The translations under genes were made by a program, and so were the position numbers. A DNA stretch of 64,000 nt from Adiantum capillus-veneris. Taxonomy: Eukaryota > Streptophyta > Polypodiopsida > Polypodiales > Pteridaceae. Below, in pieces: positions 36,534 to 46,032 of the stretch. The notes under the pieces were generated by a model. That model saw nothing but the letters and a program-made list of their open reading frames with translations, had not been told where the DNA came from and did no database searches. The stretch spans positions 40,774,598 through 40,838,597 of the forward strand of contig CM043962.1 in NCBI GenBank assembly GCA_014529385.2, written 5' to 3'. Position 1 is the first letter of the stretch. Each line of letters opens with the position of its first letter.

Positions 36534-37462
36534 GGGTTATCAATTGCAGAATGTAGAGTTTCTCTTTCCTCTTGTTCTTCTCCCAATGTTGGTTCTCCTA
36601 TGATAGCATTGACTCTGGCAGCCATTCCACGCCCTCGACCTCGTCCTCCATTTCTTCCTCCACGATTTATTATTTGTCCTCGTCCTCTATCTCGATTAGG
36701 TGTCTTTGTTGCAGAGACTCGCCTAGGATATACATTCTTGAAATGTCCTAGCTCGTTGCATTCATAGCATCTAAGATCTGCATTTTGAGCTCCATTTGCT
36801 GAAGCTGCAACTATTGGATGAGTTTGGTGAACGGGGTGAACTTGCCTTTGGTTCCACATTATAGACCGTCCTCTCCCTCCAGCATTCCTTAAATTTCCAT
36901 TTTGTACCCTTTGAGAGTTTGACATCTCTTTAGCTAAGGGTTTAACTCTTAAAAGAGCATCTTGCAAATTTATAGGCCTCATGGCTTCTAGACGTGTATT
37001 TAAAGGAGAATTTAGCCCTTGGTAGAAACGGGCTACTTGTTGATCTGCGGTCATTGGCGGAGCATAGCGCCTAAGAGTTACAAATTTGGAGTAGTATTCT
37101 TCCACTGTAAGATGAAACTGACGTAAGTTGAAGAATTCATTCATCTTAAGGGATTCGTGTGCAGGTGGAAGATAACGTCCTTTGACAGCATACTTAATGT
37201 CTTCCCAAGTTTGAGTGTTTTGAGCTACTTGATTATCTTTGCAGTGTTGTTTCCACCAAAGCTTGGCATCCCCCGTGAGACGAAACATAGCCAACATTGC
37301 CTGGTTATCGGGAGTAGTACCAGCAGCAACAAAATAATCCTCCATCTCTTCGAGCCACACTTCAGCATCGCGCTCAACTACGGCTCCTTCCCCTTTGAAA
37401 GAGGGAAGTTTAGCTTGCTTGAGAAGTAGCTTTTTCTCTTAAAGAGATGTATACACCGCACT
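36521..37462 (-). pseudogene. E2 Gag (candidate exon 3)
   Basis: The 279-codon frame 37360-36521 holds the Gag core: MWLEEMEDYFVAAGT, FRLTGDAKLWWKQHC, ARFYQGLNSPLNTRLEAM. Then come an RG-rich linker and a zinc knuckle, CYECNELGHFKNVY, in which Tyr replaces the fourth ligand Cys. Homology to E1 Gag continues upstream to a candidate acceptor (cacag|ag, 37462), with one in-frame TAA (about 37441). The frame ends IDNPRVH-stop, exactly where the remaining pol begins. That position is the start of the protease in complete elements, so it marks the 5' deletion breakpoint. Confidence 0.8.
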
Positions 37463-37662
37463 CTGTGCAATATAGATTAAGTGAAACTTTATTGGATACT
37501 CTAACTTTAATCCACTTTAAGGCAAGACTTGATCAGACAATAATACAAACAAAAGATAATATTAATCCAAACTTTATTTATATACACATTATTTACTACC
37601 AAGGTTGGTAGTCTTTAGGTACAACGATTGTAATGTCTCTATATTTTGAGTTTAGTGACTAC

Positions 37663-38124
37663 AAAAGGATAGGCTAAAGGATCAAAATAATAAGTTTCCT
37701 TTCACCCTTGAAATCTACGAGATACACATATGGGTCGAATCCTACCACCATGGATAACTTTTGTAACTTGGTTATAGACCCATTGAGTCTAAGATATCTT
37801 TTCTCCTCCCAAGGTAATGGTAGCATCTGGATTCTTAGTACCAATGAAAAGATACACTTCGATGACTTTTAACTCCTCTGCCCAACGAAGTTTCTTAAGA
37901 TTGGTATCCATGCACCATATCTTGTCAGCATCGATGGTATAGATTCCTCCAGATGGACTCCAGTTGATACCCCATCCTCTATGCACCCTTAGAATAAGTG
38001 GTGCAAACACCCTATCCAAAATCATCATCACCCTTTTTCGAAACTGATCATTTGGTGATTGGCATGCATTTTCAAACATGATGGTGAACACCTGGAATTT
38101 CTGGTAGGCTGAATGAACATTTTC
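37663..38124 (-). pseudogene. E2 upstream frame (candidate exon 2, unrecognised domain)
   Basis: It starts at acceptor ttcttggtacag|gaaaatg (exon base 38124). It reads ENVHSAYQKFQVFTIMFEN, INWSPSGGIYTIDADK, NLKKLRWAEELKVIEVYLF, then TAG, WVYNQVTKVIHGGRIRPI, TGA and FDPLAYPF. It ends at a donor candidate, ttt|gtagtc (37663/37662). By eye it is about 40% identical to the E1 counterpart, and the homology crosses the stops. The open, near-continuous part is 114 codons. Function is unknown. The Trp/Tyr-rich, alternating hydrophobic pattern suggests a compact beta-rich domain, which is only an inference. Confidence 0.65.
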
Positions 38125-39356
38125 CTGTACCAAGAAAGTTCAGTCTTCAATACCATATAAAAACTCAAAACAATTTTTCTAGGTTCTTCTATTATTTCAA
38201 ACATTCGCATCCTTCAATATCCAAACATCAATCTAAAAATCTTCCCAAGCTTTAACCTATGCTTTGATACCAGTGTGAGGTCCCTGCCCCTAGTCGAGAG
38301 GAGCGGAGTACCTTTGATAGGTCTCCAATCCTGAGAAGGAAAAACCAACGGACATTGCCTTAGCTACTACGTAGCCACGGGCATGAACCGTTAGTGAAGG
38401 ATTGGTCCTATCTCGCTATGGCGGAGCGTGACCACCATAACCCTATCAAAAAACTATCTATAATCAATTATACCTAAAAGTATAAATCTTAGAGTGACCA
38501 ACCTGTGCGCTTTTTTCCCCATGTTACAGAAGCAAAGCCGCCAAGGTTTGTCTCTTTTAAGATTTATGACTAAAAAAAAAATTCTAGCGTTGGAAAGTTA
38601 CCCGACTCATCGGGTCCACCCGTCCATAGAATGATACCGTCGGGGTATCATTCTCCCACTTTCCACACCACACTCACCCTTCTTTTGTTATCTAATTACT
38701 ACCACACTATTTAAACATACATGTTCCTTTACTTTATTTATGATACTGGTTCGTTAAAACAGCCCTTCAAACAGTATTACAAACAATTGTCAAACAAGAA
38801 GTCGTCCAATTTTAAACCAACAACCCTTGGATTAGGTTCACTCAAGAATCTCTACTGGCGCTATTATGTCCGATCGGTGTATACATTATTCATAAAAACC
38901 CTTGTCCTCATGAGCGTCCCATACCGCTCGACAAGTACTCGTTGTGCTAATCTGGACGTACTCCCGTCACAGCAACAACGGTGCCAATCTAAGCGTCATC
39001 CTCACGCCACGGAAAAACAAAACTGCAGTATCCAACTGGGCTAATCTGGGTGTACTCCCACCACAGCATCAGTGGTGCCATCCTGGGCGTCATCTCACGC
39101 CTCGGCAACTGCCACATAATACCAGCGCTAATAAGTAGAGATACTTGAGAAAAACCATACCGAAGGTTTTGGAAAAACATTCTTCCCTATAGCAACCAGT
39201 TTAACCAGACAATCTTTCCTACTTGTCAAACATATGACGCGTTTCTTGGGGTTAAGCCCCGTGGTTTCGGTCCGTGTTTTCTTTTCATAAGGTAAATAAT
39301 ATATTCATATGGTCTCGCATATGCAATGATGCATAACTTGAGACTGCAATACTAAC

Positions 39357-39479
39357 CTGTACCATAGCTCCGATTGGTCCGATTGGTGGAGACATAGCAT
39401 TTTCCGCAGGGATTTCACCGTTACTTGTACCAGCTTCATGATCATTAGTGCCTTGTGTTCGAGCACGCTTTGGAGCCAT
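39357..39479 (-). CDS. E2 candidate Gag exon 1 inside the 5' LTR
   Basis: This 41-codon exon begins MAPKRARTQGTNDHEAG and ends GAMVQ at a strong donor, gtacag|gttagt (39357/39356). The phase is 0 and matches the acceptor at 38125, which gives a candidate 1,232-nt intron covering the LTR end and the PBS. Without splicing the frame runs on for 23 codons into AT-rich sequence and stops. The first residues are basic, as at the start of many gypsy Gag proteins. An equivalent exon with the same boundary exists in E1. This is seen as sequence; splicing is inferred. Confidence 0.6.
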
Positions 39480-39919
39480 TTTTTTGTACTACACTTATGT
39501 TATACACTTAGAACTTTAAATTAGTCAATTTTCCTAGTAATCTCCTTGTTTTCAAAGAGAGTCTGTAATTTGAATGCTCGCCAACTCGGATTCACACTTA
39601 GTGTTGTTGTTCTACATCTAATTTCTATACACCAAATATTTGCTAATCTTAATTAATAAATTAAGTGTGTAAATTATGAGTGAAAGTTTAGGAATGTATT
39701 ACTTTTATGCATGACATTTCTAATCCAATTCTAACTTCAATTCTATACTTCAACTAAATCAATTTTTAGTATTATTCAAAATTCTATTTAACCTAATTGA
39801 CAATATCATTGGTGAATGAGAATTTCATCATGTATGATAAGAATATGATGAGTTCTCTTATGTATTAACTTTCAATTAACAATATATAAGTTAATAGTGA
39901 AGATGTACTAACTAGAGAG

Positions 39920-40570
39920 AATAAGTATACTTAGAGAGATTAAAGTAAGAGAAAACATACACACACATCTTTGCTAAAGTTAATTGATTCTTACTATTCA
40001 TTAGAAAGATTAGAGTAAAAGAGAACACACACACATACTTTCTTAAAGATAATTGAATCTCACCAATCTATTAGAGAGATTAGAGTAAAAGATAACACAC
40101 ACACACACACACACATCCTTCTTAAAGCTAATTGAATCTTACTAATCTATTAGAAGATTAGAGTAATAGATAGCACACACACATAACTAATTGAATCTTA
40201 CTAATCTATTAGAGAAATTAGAGTAAGAGATAGCACACACACACACACATAACTAATTGAATCTTACTAATCCATTAGAGATTAGAGTAAGAGATAGTAC
40301 ACATACACATAGCTAATTGAATCTTACTAATCTATTAGAGAGTTTAGAGTAAAAGATAGCACACACGCACACACACATCTAATTGAATCTTACCAATCTA
40401 TTAGAGATTAGAGTAAGAGATAGCACACATACACATAACTAATTGAATCTTACTAATCTATTAGAGATTAGAGTAATAGATAGCACACACACACACACAT
40501 AACTAATTGAATCTTACTAATCTATTAGAGATTAGAGTAAGAGATAGCCCACATACACACATATCGTTCT
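39920..40570. repeat. CA-cored minisatellite in E2 5' LTR
   Basis: About ten units of 55-70 bp repeat agattagagtaagagata, then gc(ac)n, then ctaattgaatcttactaatctattag. CA tracts vary in length between units. The equivalent array is at 33340-33990 in the 3' LTR. In the minus-strand transcript it falls within the leader before exon 1, as GT-rich RNA. Confidence 0.9.
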
Positions 40571-40729
40571 TAAAACTAATTGAATGCTCAATTAATACAC
40601 ACTTTATTAGTCCACTAGAGTTTTTGCTCACTTAGTGGTTTGTGGACGCCTTCTCTCTAAGAGAAGTGGCAGCACTTCGTGAGCGCTATAGAGGCAATCT
40701 CTATGCCTAAAGTGTGAGCATGGATGCTC

Positions 40730-40737
40730 TATTTATA
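40730..40737 (-). promoter_or_regulatory. TATA box of E2 5' LTR
   Basis: On the minus strand the sequence is GCTATAAATAGAGC, a canonical plant TATA element about 1.25 kb upstream of the exon 1 ATG. It is identical in the other LTR (34165-34158). Confidence 0.7.
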
Positions 40738-41298
40738 GCAGAAAGAAAAACGTCCAACTTTTTTTATAAAAAAATGTTTTTTTTAATTTTTTTTAAATAA
40801 AAAAATAATTTTTTTATTTTTTTATTTTTATTTTATAAAAACCATATCCGCGTTTTTGGTACCCTTGTGGTACCCATGAGCTTGACCACTTTGTCATTAT
40901 CATCAAAAGATAAGGCCACTCCTTTCCATGTGATAGTGTGTCCCACTTTGTCCCCTCCTATGTGATCCATGTGCCTTCATTTGTCATCCCTATGTATTAT
41001 TTTATTTATTTCCTTGATGATAATTTACTTTACATTTTTAAGTTAAACTTTACAGTCTTATATTAACTTTACAGTAGTAAAAGAAAATTCTACAATCAGT
41101 AAATAAGTCTTGCAATAAGTTAGTTAGTGATTCATATAGCTAAACATGCCAGAATTTTGTAGCGTAAATTTTAAATTCTAGGTTTTCTCAACCTACGATT
41201 CATAATTTGAACTTGAATATCTTAAATAATGAGTGATGGTTAAAAAAATTCAATTGCGTAATAGAACTTGTGTGAAATTTGAAAGTAGAGACCTTACA

Positions 41299-42600
41299 TT
41301 CACAAAAACCAAGAGTTAATGCAGTGTCTATAGCAACTCACAATGATCTATCTTCTATGATAGATGAGTATGCTACTGACACCGACTTTAGAGACAAAAT
41401 GTCAGCCCTTGCATCAGGGAAGAAAGAAGAACCATTCACCTTGGACAATGGTTATCTTCTCCATGGAAATAGGCTATGTGTTACCCACTCCCTTCGTGAG
41501 AAAGTCATGTATGAATCCCATGCTCCTCCCTATGCGGTGCATAGAGGCATTCAATCTACTCTTCAAGGAGTAGAAACATACTTCTATTGGCCTACCATGA
41601 AAGTGGACATACAAGAGTATGTTTCAAAATGTGTGGTATGCCAAAAGACCAAGTATGATAGAGGGAAGCAACCTGGCTTACTCCAGCCATTGCCAATCCC
41701 TAATTCACCATGAGAGAGTATATCCATGGATTTCATCTTTGGATTTTCTAAGTCTATCCATGGGAATACGGGAATATGGACAATAGTTGACAGGTTTAGC
41801 AAGCAAGTACACTTTATTCCTGTCGAAAACACTATTAAGGCACACTTAATGGAAACTCTCTTCATATCTCAAATTTTCAAACACCATGGATTGCCAACAT
41901 CCATCATGTCAGATAGAGATCCTAGAATAACCGGTACAAGATTGAATTTCCCTTTGGCCTATCACCCACAAATGGATGGTCAAAGTGAGATAGCCAATCT
42001 TAAAATTTTGGATCTACTAAAGACTTATGTTACCGAAGTAGATCAACGCTCACAATGGGAGAAGTGCTTACCCCTTGTAGAGTATGCGTACAATAATATT
42101 GTCAATACTACTATGGAAAAGGAACCTTTTGAGATCATAGAGGGAAAACCTAAAAGTCACTTGCTACTTAAAGTACATGGGAAGATCTTCGTTGTTTCTG
42201 ATGAGTATAGATGTGACCTACAAGAATCTTTCCAAAAGATTAAGGAGACTATATCCATCTCTCAACAAAGGCAAAAGCTTACTGCTAATAAGCACAAAAG
42301 AACCTTAACATTCAAAGAAAATGATTGGGTCTTGCTTAAGATTCCCAAGGCTCGATTGAGGAGAATGACGAGCAAAAATCCTACGGGCCATCAAAAGTAT
42401 TTTGCTAAACTAGAAAATGATCCTATGGTCCTTTTCAAATCTTGAAGCCAATCAATGACATGGCTTATCAACTCAAGTTACCCAACCATTGACTCATACA
42501 CAATGCTTTTCATGTGAGCCTACTTAAGCCCTACAAAGGTGAGCCACCAAGAGAACCAATTATTGAAAACCCTCCAAAAATCGAAGGCAAAGAAGAGGCC
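41299..42600 (+). pseudogene. Old gypsy element, fragment 3: integrase region
   Basis: It resumes exactly after the E2 target duplication: RVNAVSIATHNDLSSMIDEY, the HHCC domain (HRGIQSTLQGVETYFYWPTM, CVVCQKTKYDRGK) and the integrase core from 41726 (MDFIFGFSKSI, DRFSKQVHFIPV, HHGLPTSIMSDRDPR). About a dozen residues are deleted between DPRITG and TRLNFPLAYHPQ. Glu is kept in DGQSEIAN. After a shift, HNAFHVSLLKPYKGEPP follows. A stop (41711) separates the HHCC part from the core. The homology ends at about 42597, where a duplicated segment begins. No chromodomain or 3' LTR is seen. Confidence 0.88.
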
Positions 42601-42701
42601 CTAGGCTTAAAAATGCTCTATCTTGAGCTAGAGACGTCAGATTTCAGCGTTTTAAAGAGCTATCCTATGGTTTTTGGACGTTCCGGATGCATCCATGGCA
42701 T
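42597..42701. repeat. 105-bp direct repeat, copy 1
   Basis: It begins ggccctaggcttaaaaatgc and ends acgttccggatgcatcc. A near-identical copy lies at 43231-43335, about 634 bp downstream. It marks the point at which gypsy homology ends. The sequence between copies (42702-43230) has no recognisable gene. Confidence 0.9.
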
Positions 42702-43230
42702 TATTTTTTTATTTTGAAAACAATTGTTGCGTGTTTTCTCTCATCGTACATCACATCACTCATTAAGGTTCACAGACATGGAATTTTGTGTACACTTAAG
42801 TTTGGCTCTCGAAAAGCATTTTGTACGAGCATGCATTTAAGTGATTGAGCAAACTTTTACGTATGTACTATGAGAAATAGAATTCCAAAAAAAAACTTTT
42901 TCATTTTTCATAATTACCTCTCTCTATGCTGAGTTGGCGTTCCTTACAGGGCCCAAAATTGAGTCCAAGTTTCTCCTAATGATTTGAATTTGTGCACAAT
43001 AAAAAGAGAATTAGTCTTATAAGAAAAAAACATGGATCATTTAAAAGAAATATGTATATTTTATTACTCTAATGTAGCATTGTAAGCATTGACAAGGTTC
43101 ATACTATCCTTAAGATGTATTCCTTGCATCCATCTAGCATCTTCAAAGGATAATTTTTGAACTTAATAAGATACCGTCAGATAATCTTACCATGTCATAG
43201 TACCTTGTTTTCATGGTGAAGGATAGCTTC

Positions 43231-43335
43231 GGCCCTAGGCTTAAAAATGCTCTATCTTGAGCTAGAGACGTCAGATTTCAACGTTTTAAAGAGATATCCT
43301 ATGGTTTTTGGACGTTCCGGATGCATCCGTGGGCT
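43231..43335. repeat. 105-bp direct repeat, copy 2
   Basis: It differs from copy 1 at only about three positions in the shared block (for example ttcaacg for ttcagcg, gagatat for gagctat). It is followed by the 19-bp hairpin at 43362-43419. Confidence 0.9.
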
Positions 43336-43361
43336 TAAAAAGTGCTATATCTTAATCCTAG

Positions 43362-43419
43362 AGAACCAAGCGAATAGAGGTCCCAGAGATCCCTCAAGCG
43401 CCTCTATTCGCTTGGTTCT
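43362..43419. repeat. Perfect 19-bp hairpin
   Basis: Agaaccaagcgaatagagg (43362-43380) and its exact complement (43401-43419) enclose a 20-nt loop. No coding frame or transposon terminus explains it. Confidence 0.9.
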
Positions 43420-43486
43420 GACTCCTTTATAGTCTTAAATAGTACCTATCAATCACTATCGAGTACAATCTGTTCGAATTTAAATT

Positions 43487-43640
43487 GCGAGTACTTCATA
43501 AAAAGGTGATTGATACTTGTGCGAGATGCACAAGTACAAGTCCTTCACTTTATAGGATAGCAACAGCGGGTCATAAAAAGGCATTCGGCGCTTGTGTCAG
43601 ATGTCATTATCAAGCGCCTTACTTTCCTGATGATAGTGAC
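43487..43640. repeat. Two diverged tandem units, each with a hairpin
   Basis: Two units of about 75-80 bp both start tcataaaaagg and share cttgtg(c/t)gagatg-type cores. Unit 1 has a 9-bp stem (tacttgtgc, 43514-43522 with 43528-43536). Unit 2 has an 8-bp stem (ggcgcttg, 43587-43594 with 43611-43618). One frame gives HKKVIDTCARC then HKKAFGACVRC, so a decayed repeat protein is possible but weak. No gene is seen from 43700 to 44500. Confidence 0.6.
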
Positions 43641-44515
43641 AATTTCACCAAAATGGTTTCATGGACATTTTCAAAATGAGAAAAAATGTTTTTTCAACGT
43701 AACGTTAGTCTTCTTCCTATTGGCTAAGGAGCATTCTCTCACTAGAGTTGAAAGGCCCAAAAATGAGTCCATTTCTTTCCTAATGAGTATGCATGCTTAG
43801 AATCATGTTTGTGATGACGACGTCTCTCAAACAACAAGTAGAATTTATCACTCTACTTTGGGAGAATGAAATGGACTAACGAGAAGACATTCTTGCGGCA
43901 GCTACATCTCCCAAGCACCAAATGGATTATTCATCTATCTTGAAATGATTTCGTAGGGTAAAAAGGGATCCTCTACCCGCTAAGACACATAGATTAATGA
44001 CTAAGACTTTATCTCTTCTACCTCAAAGTCGAGAACGACTATGATTTCAAGAGAGAGTTCATGTCATAAAATCTAATCTAACCAACCCAAATTATTTTCT
44101 CATATTAAATTGATCATTTAATGTGGGAGACTAAACGGGAACAAGGGTAAGGATATAGACATGTGCTTATGGATCTATCTCAACGCGGGGCCAAGATAAA
44201 AGGGTCCAAATGAACTAAGGTGCTTGAGGTGCTTGCCGTTCTTGATGACTAAGGTGCTTGTCATGCTTGAGGTGCTAGGGATGAGCTTGATGTGGGAACC
44301 TTCTCCAGGCTTGATAGAATTGATCTTAAGGTGAGAACCTTCCCCAATCTTGAAGGGTTGAAGGTGTTCCCAAAATTCAACATGATCCCTACTCGAAGGG
44401 GGGGCAAGCCCTCATTGTAGGAGCTAGAGAGAGAACACACAAACCCTCACACAAGTCAAGCATTGTCTAAAGAAGTAACCAGGACACTTGTCAAGTTCCT
44501 CTTCATGTTGCCCTC

Positions 44516-45744
44516 ATGGTGTTGCCTAAAGCCTATTGGTTAGTTCCACTATTCTCAAAGTTCATAGGCCATTTACATTACACACATGTTAGAAAGGCAG
44601 TTCCAGTGGCAGTCTATGCAAGTGATAGTGATTTCATGCTTGCCTCAAGTGTACCTCTTGCAGATAAGTCTATGGATAGCACACTTTCTCCACGTTGGTT
44701 ACTAGATAAGGATGTAGTTTTCCACATCACACAGAATCATGATTGGTTTAGCACCTTTTCTAGTGGAAGTTTTGGTTGTGTACACTTGGCCGATGGTTTG
44801 GCATTTGACATAGAGGGTACAAGAAACGTTTGTTTGTCTTTTCCCAGTGGTTCATCATATACGCTAAGACATGTGTTCTTTGTTCCTTAGCTGAGACAGA
44901 GCTAGATCTCAGTGAGACAATTAGCAGACTTTGGTTGTCAGATACTGCTTTGAGAGTAGTCTTTCCAGATGCATTGTGGTTCATTAGTGATTTCCAAAGG
45001 AGTCCGGAGCATCCTCGTATATCCTATGCATGTGTCTAAGGTTCGAGACGGCATAGGCTCGGTTTTGTTGCTGACATGCTTTGAGTGAGAGACGAGACAT
45101 GTCTCTTTCCCAGGTGAGCTCCACCATGCTCACAAGATAGAGCATTTAGTTGTGCAATTCATGCCAGTAGACTCTATAGAGACAGAGATAGAGCGGCAAT
45201 GCTCTAGTGAGACACAACATGTGTTGTCATACTTTGTGCAGGAAAAGGTAGAGCAGGTCTGCTCCCTAGAGACACAAACAAAGATGACAGACATAGAGTT
45301 TCTTGATATGCTCATGCTAGAGGCTGATGAGTTGGTACCAGGATGCACAGTTTTGCCTATGAGTGACAGGGACGTAGGTTTCCCTGTGTCGGCGTCAACA
45401 CATCCATACGTGATGGGTAGTCCTGATGATGCAATGACTGCAGATAGCACAGGGGAAGCAAGTACAACTAGATTTACATAGATTTTATCATTGTTCGGAC
45501 ATTGATGTTTGACTTGTTAGTGGAAAGGCCTAATCTAATAGCTACAGTGAAAGAATTTGCAGCAGGGGTTGTCAGTCGTGCAATAGCTGACACTAGCATG
45601 ATGCATCGTGGAGTTTCGTAGACCATACAAAGTAGTTTGTGGGATTTACATGTAGGTTTTAGCGTGGGTACACACGCTCGCCTACCACCAGAGCTGATAC
45701 GACTACGTGTTGATCAATAGAGTGAGCCAGTGGGCATAGGTTGA
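44516..45744 (+). pseudogene. Copia-derived non-autonomous element B: dead protease, unknown C-terminal frame
   Basis: 44516-44890 encodes a copia protease-like domain: RWLLDKDVVFHIT in place of LDSGASFHVT, FSTFSSGSFGCVHL, NVCLSFPSGSSYTLRHV. After frame changes, GCQILL- and FQMHCGSLVIS-like sequence and YPMHVSKVRDG follow (44920-45060). The frame 45152-45481 (109 codons) lies in the region unique to this family. Conserved with element A are a GVVSRAIADTSMMHRG-type string (about 45560-45625) and the ending SEPVGIG-stop (45720-45743). No integrase, RT or RNase H lies between the protease and the LTR, so the element depended on others. The protease active site is altered in both family members. 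Confidence 0.65.
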
Positions 45745-45829
45745 TAGAGTCTCTCACCTAGTTTCTTGTACATACTAGTAGTTTAGCTAGTAGGTCTCAC
45801 TATCAGTGCATCGCCTTTAAGTGGGAGTT

Positions 45830-46032
45830 TGTTGGTTAAAGACGCTACGTCTTTTGCCCAAGCCGGACGTCCGATGTCCGGCCAACCGCCTATTGTGTGT
45901 ACATGCCCTTATTCATCATATACATATGAATAAGGAGCACCTCACTCACTAGTCCTGAGGTTGCTCCACCCACATCGTCTTGTGCTTCTCCCCTTCCCCG
46001 CATGGACCGCACCACGCACACATGCACTCACA
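45830..46032 (+). mobile_element. 3' LTR of element B
   Basis: A polypurine-like run (ctttaagtgggagttt) precedes TGTTGGTTAAAGACG. The LTR ends ...gcactcaca at 46032, length about 203 bp. It is homologous to the minus-oriented LTR at 17861-18060. Confidence 0.7.

Larger units (their letters stand above)
31700..41298 (-). mobile_element. E2: nested Ty3/gypsy chromovirus lacking protease and RT
   Basis: Termini are TGTGAGGT/ACCTTACA. The target duplication is TTCAG (31695-31699) versus TTCAC (41299-41303). LTRs lie at 31700-34707 (3') and 38274-41298 (5'), 3008 and 3025 bp, and differ by only about 1-2% in the parts I compared, so it is younger than E1. The PBS at 38256-38271 reads on the minus strand TGGTATCAAAGCATAG (initiator-Met). 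The polypurine tract next to 34707 reads aagttggggagat on the minus strand. Gene order is exon 1 in the LTR, upstream frame, Gag, then RNase H-integrase-chromodomain. Protease and RT are deleted at the Gag stop. Confidence 0.95.
38274..41298 (-). repeat. E2 5' LTR
   Basis: Bordered on the left by the PBS and on the right by the host gypsy sequence at the target duplication. It holds a TATA element, the CA-rich minisatellite and exon 1. If transcription starts just below the TATA at about 40700, the R-U5 part would be about 2.4 kb, much longer than U3 (about 0.56 kb). Confidence 0.95.

Noticed and set aside
38256-38271. tRNA-like 18-mers (TGGTATCA..GC) at several loci
   Set aside because: These are primer-binding sites beside LTRs; no tRNA gene with a cloverleaf was found.
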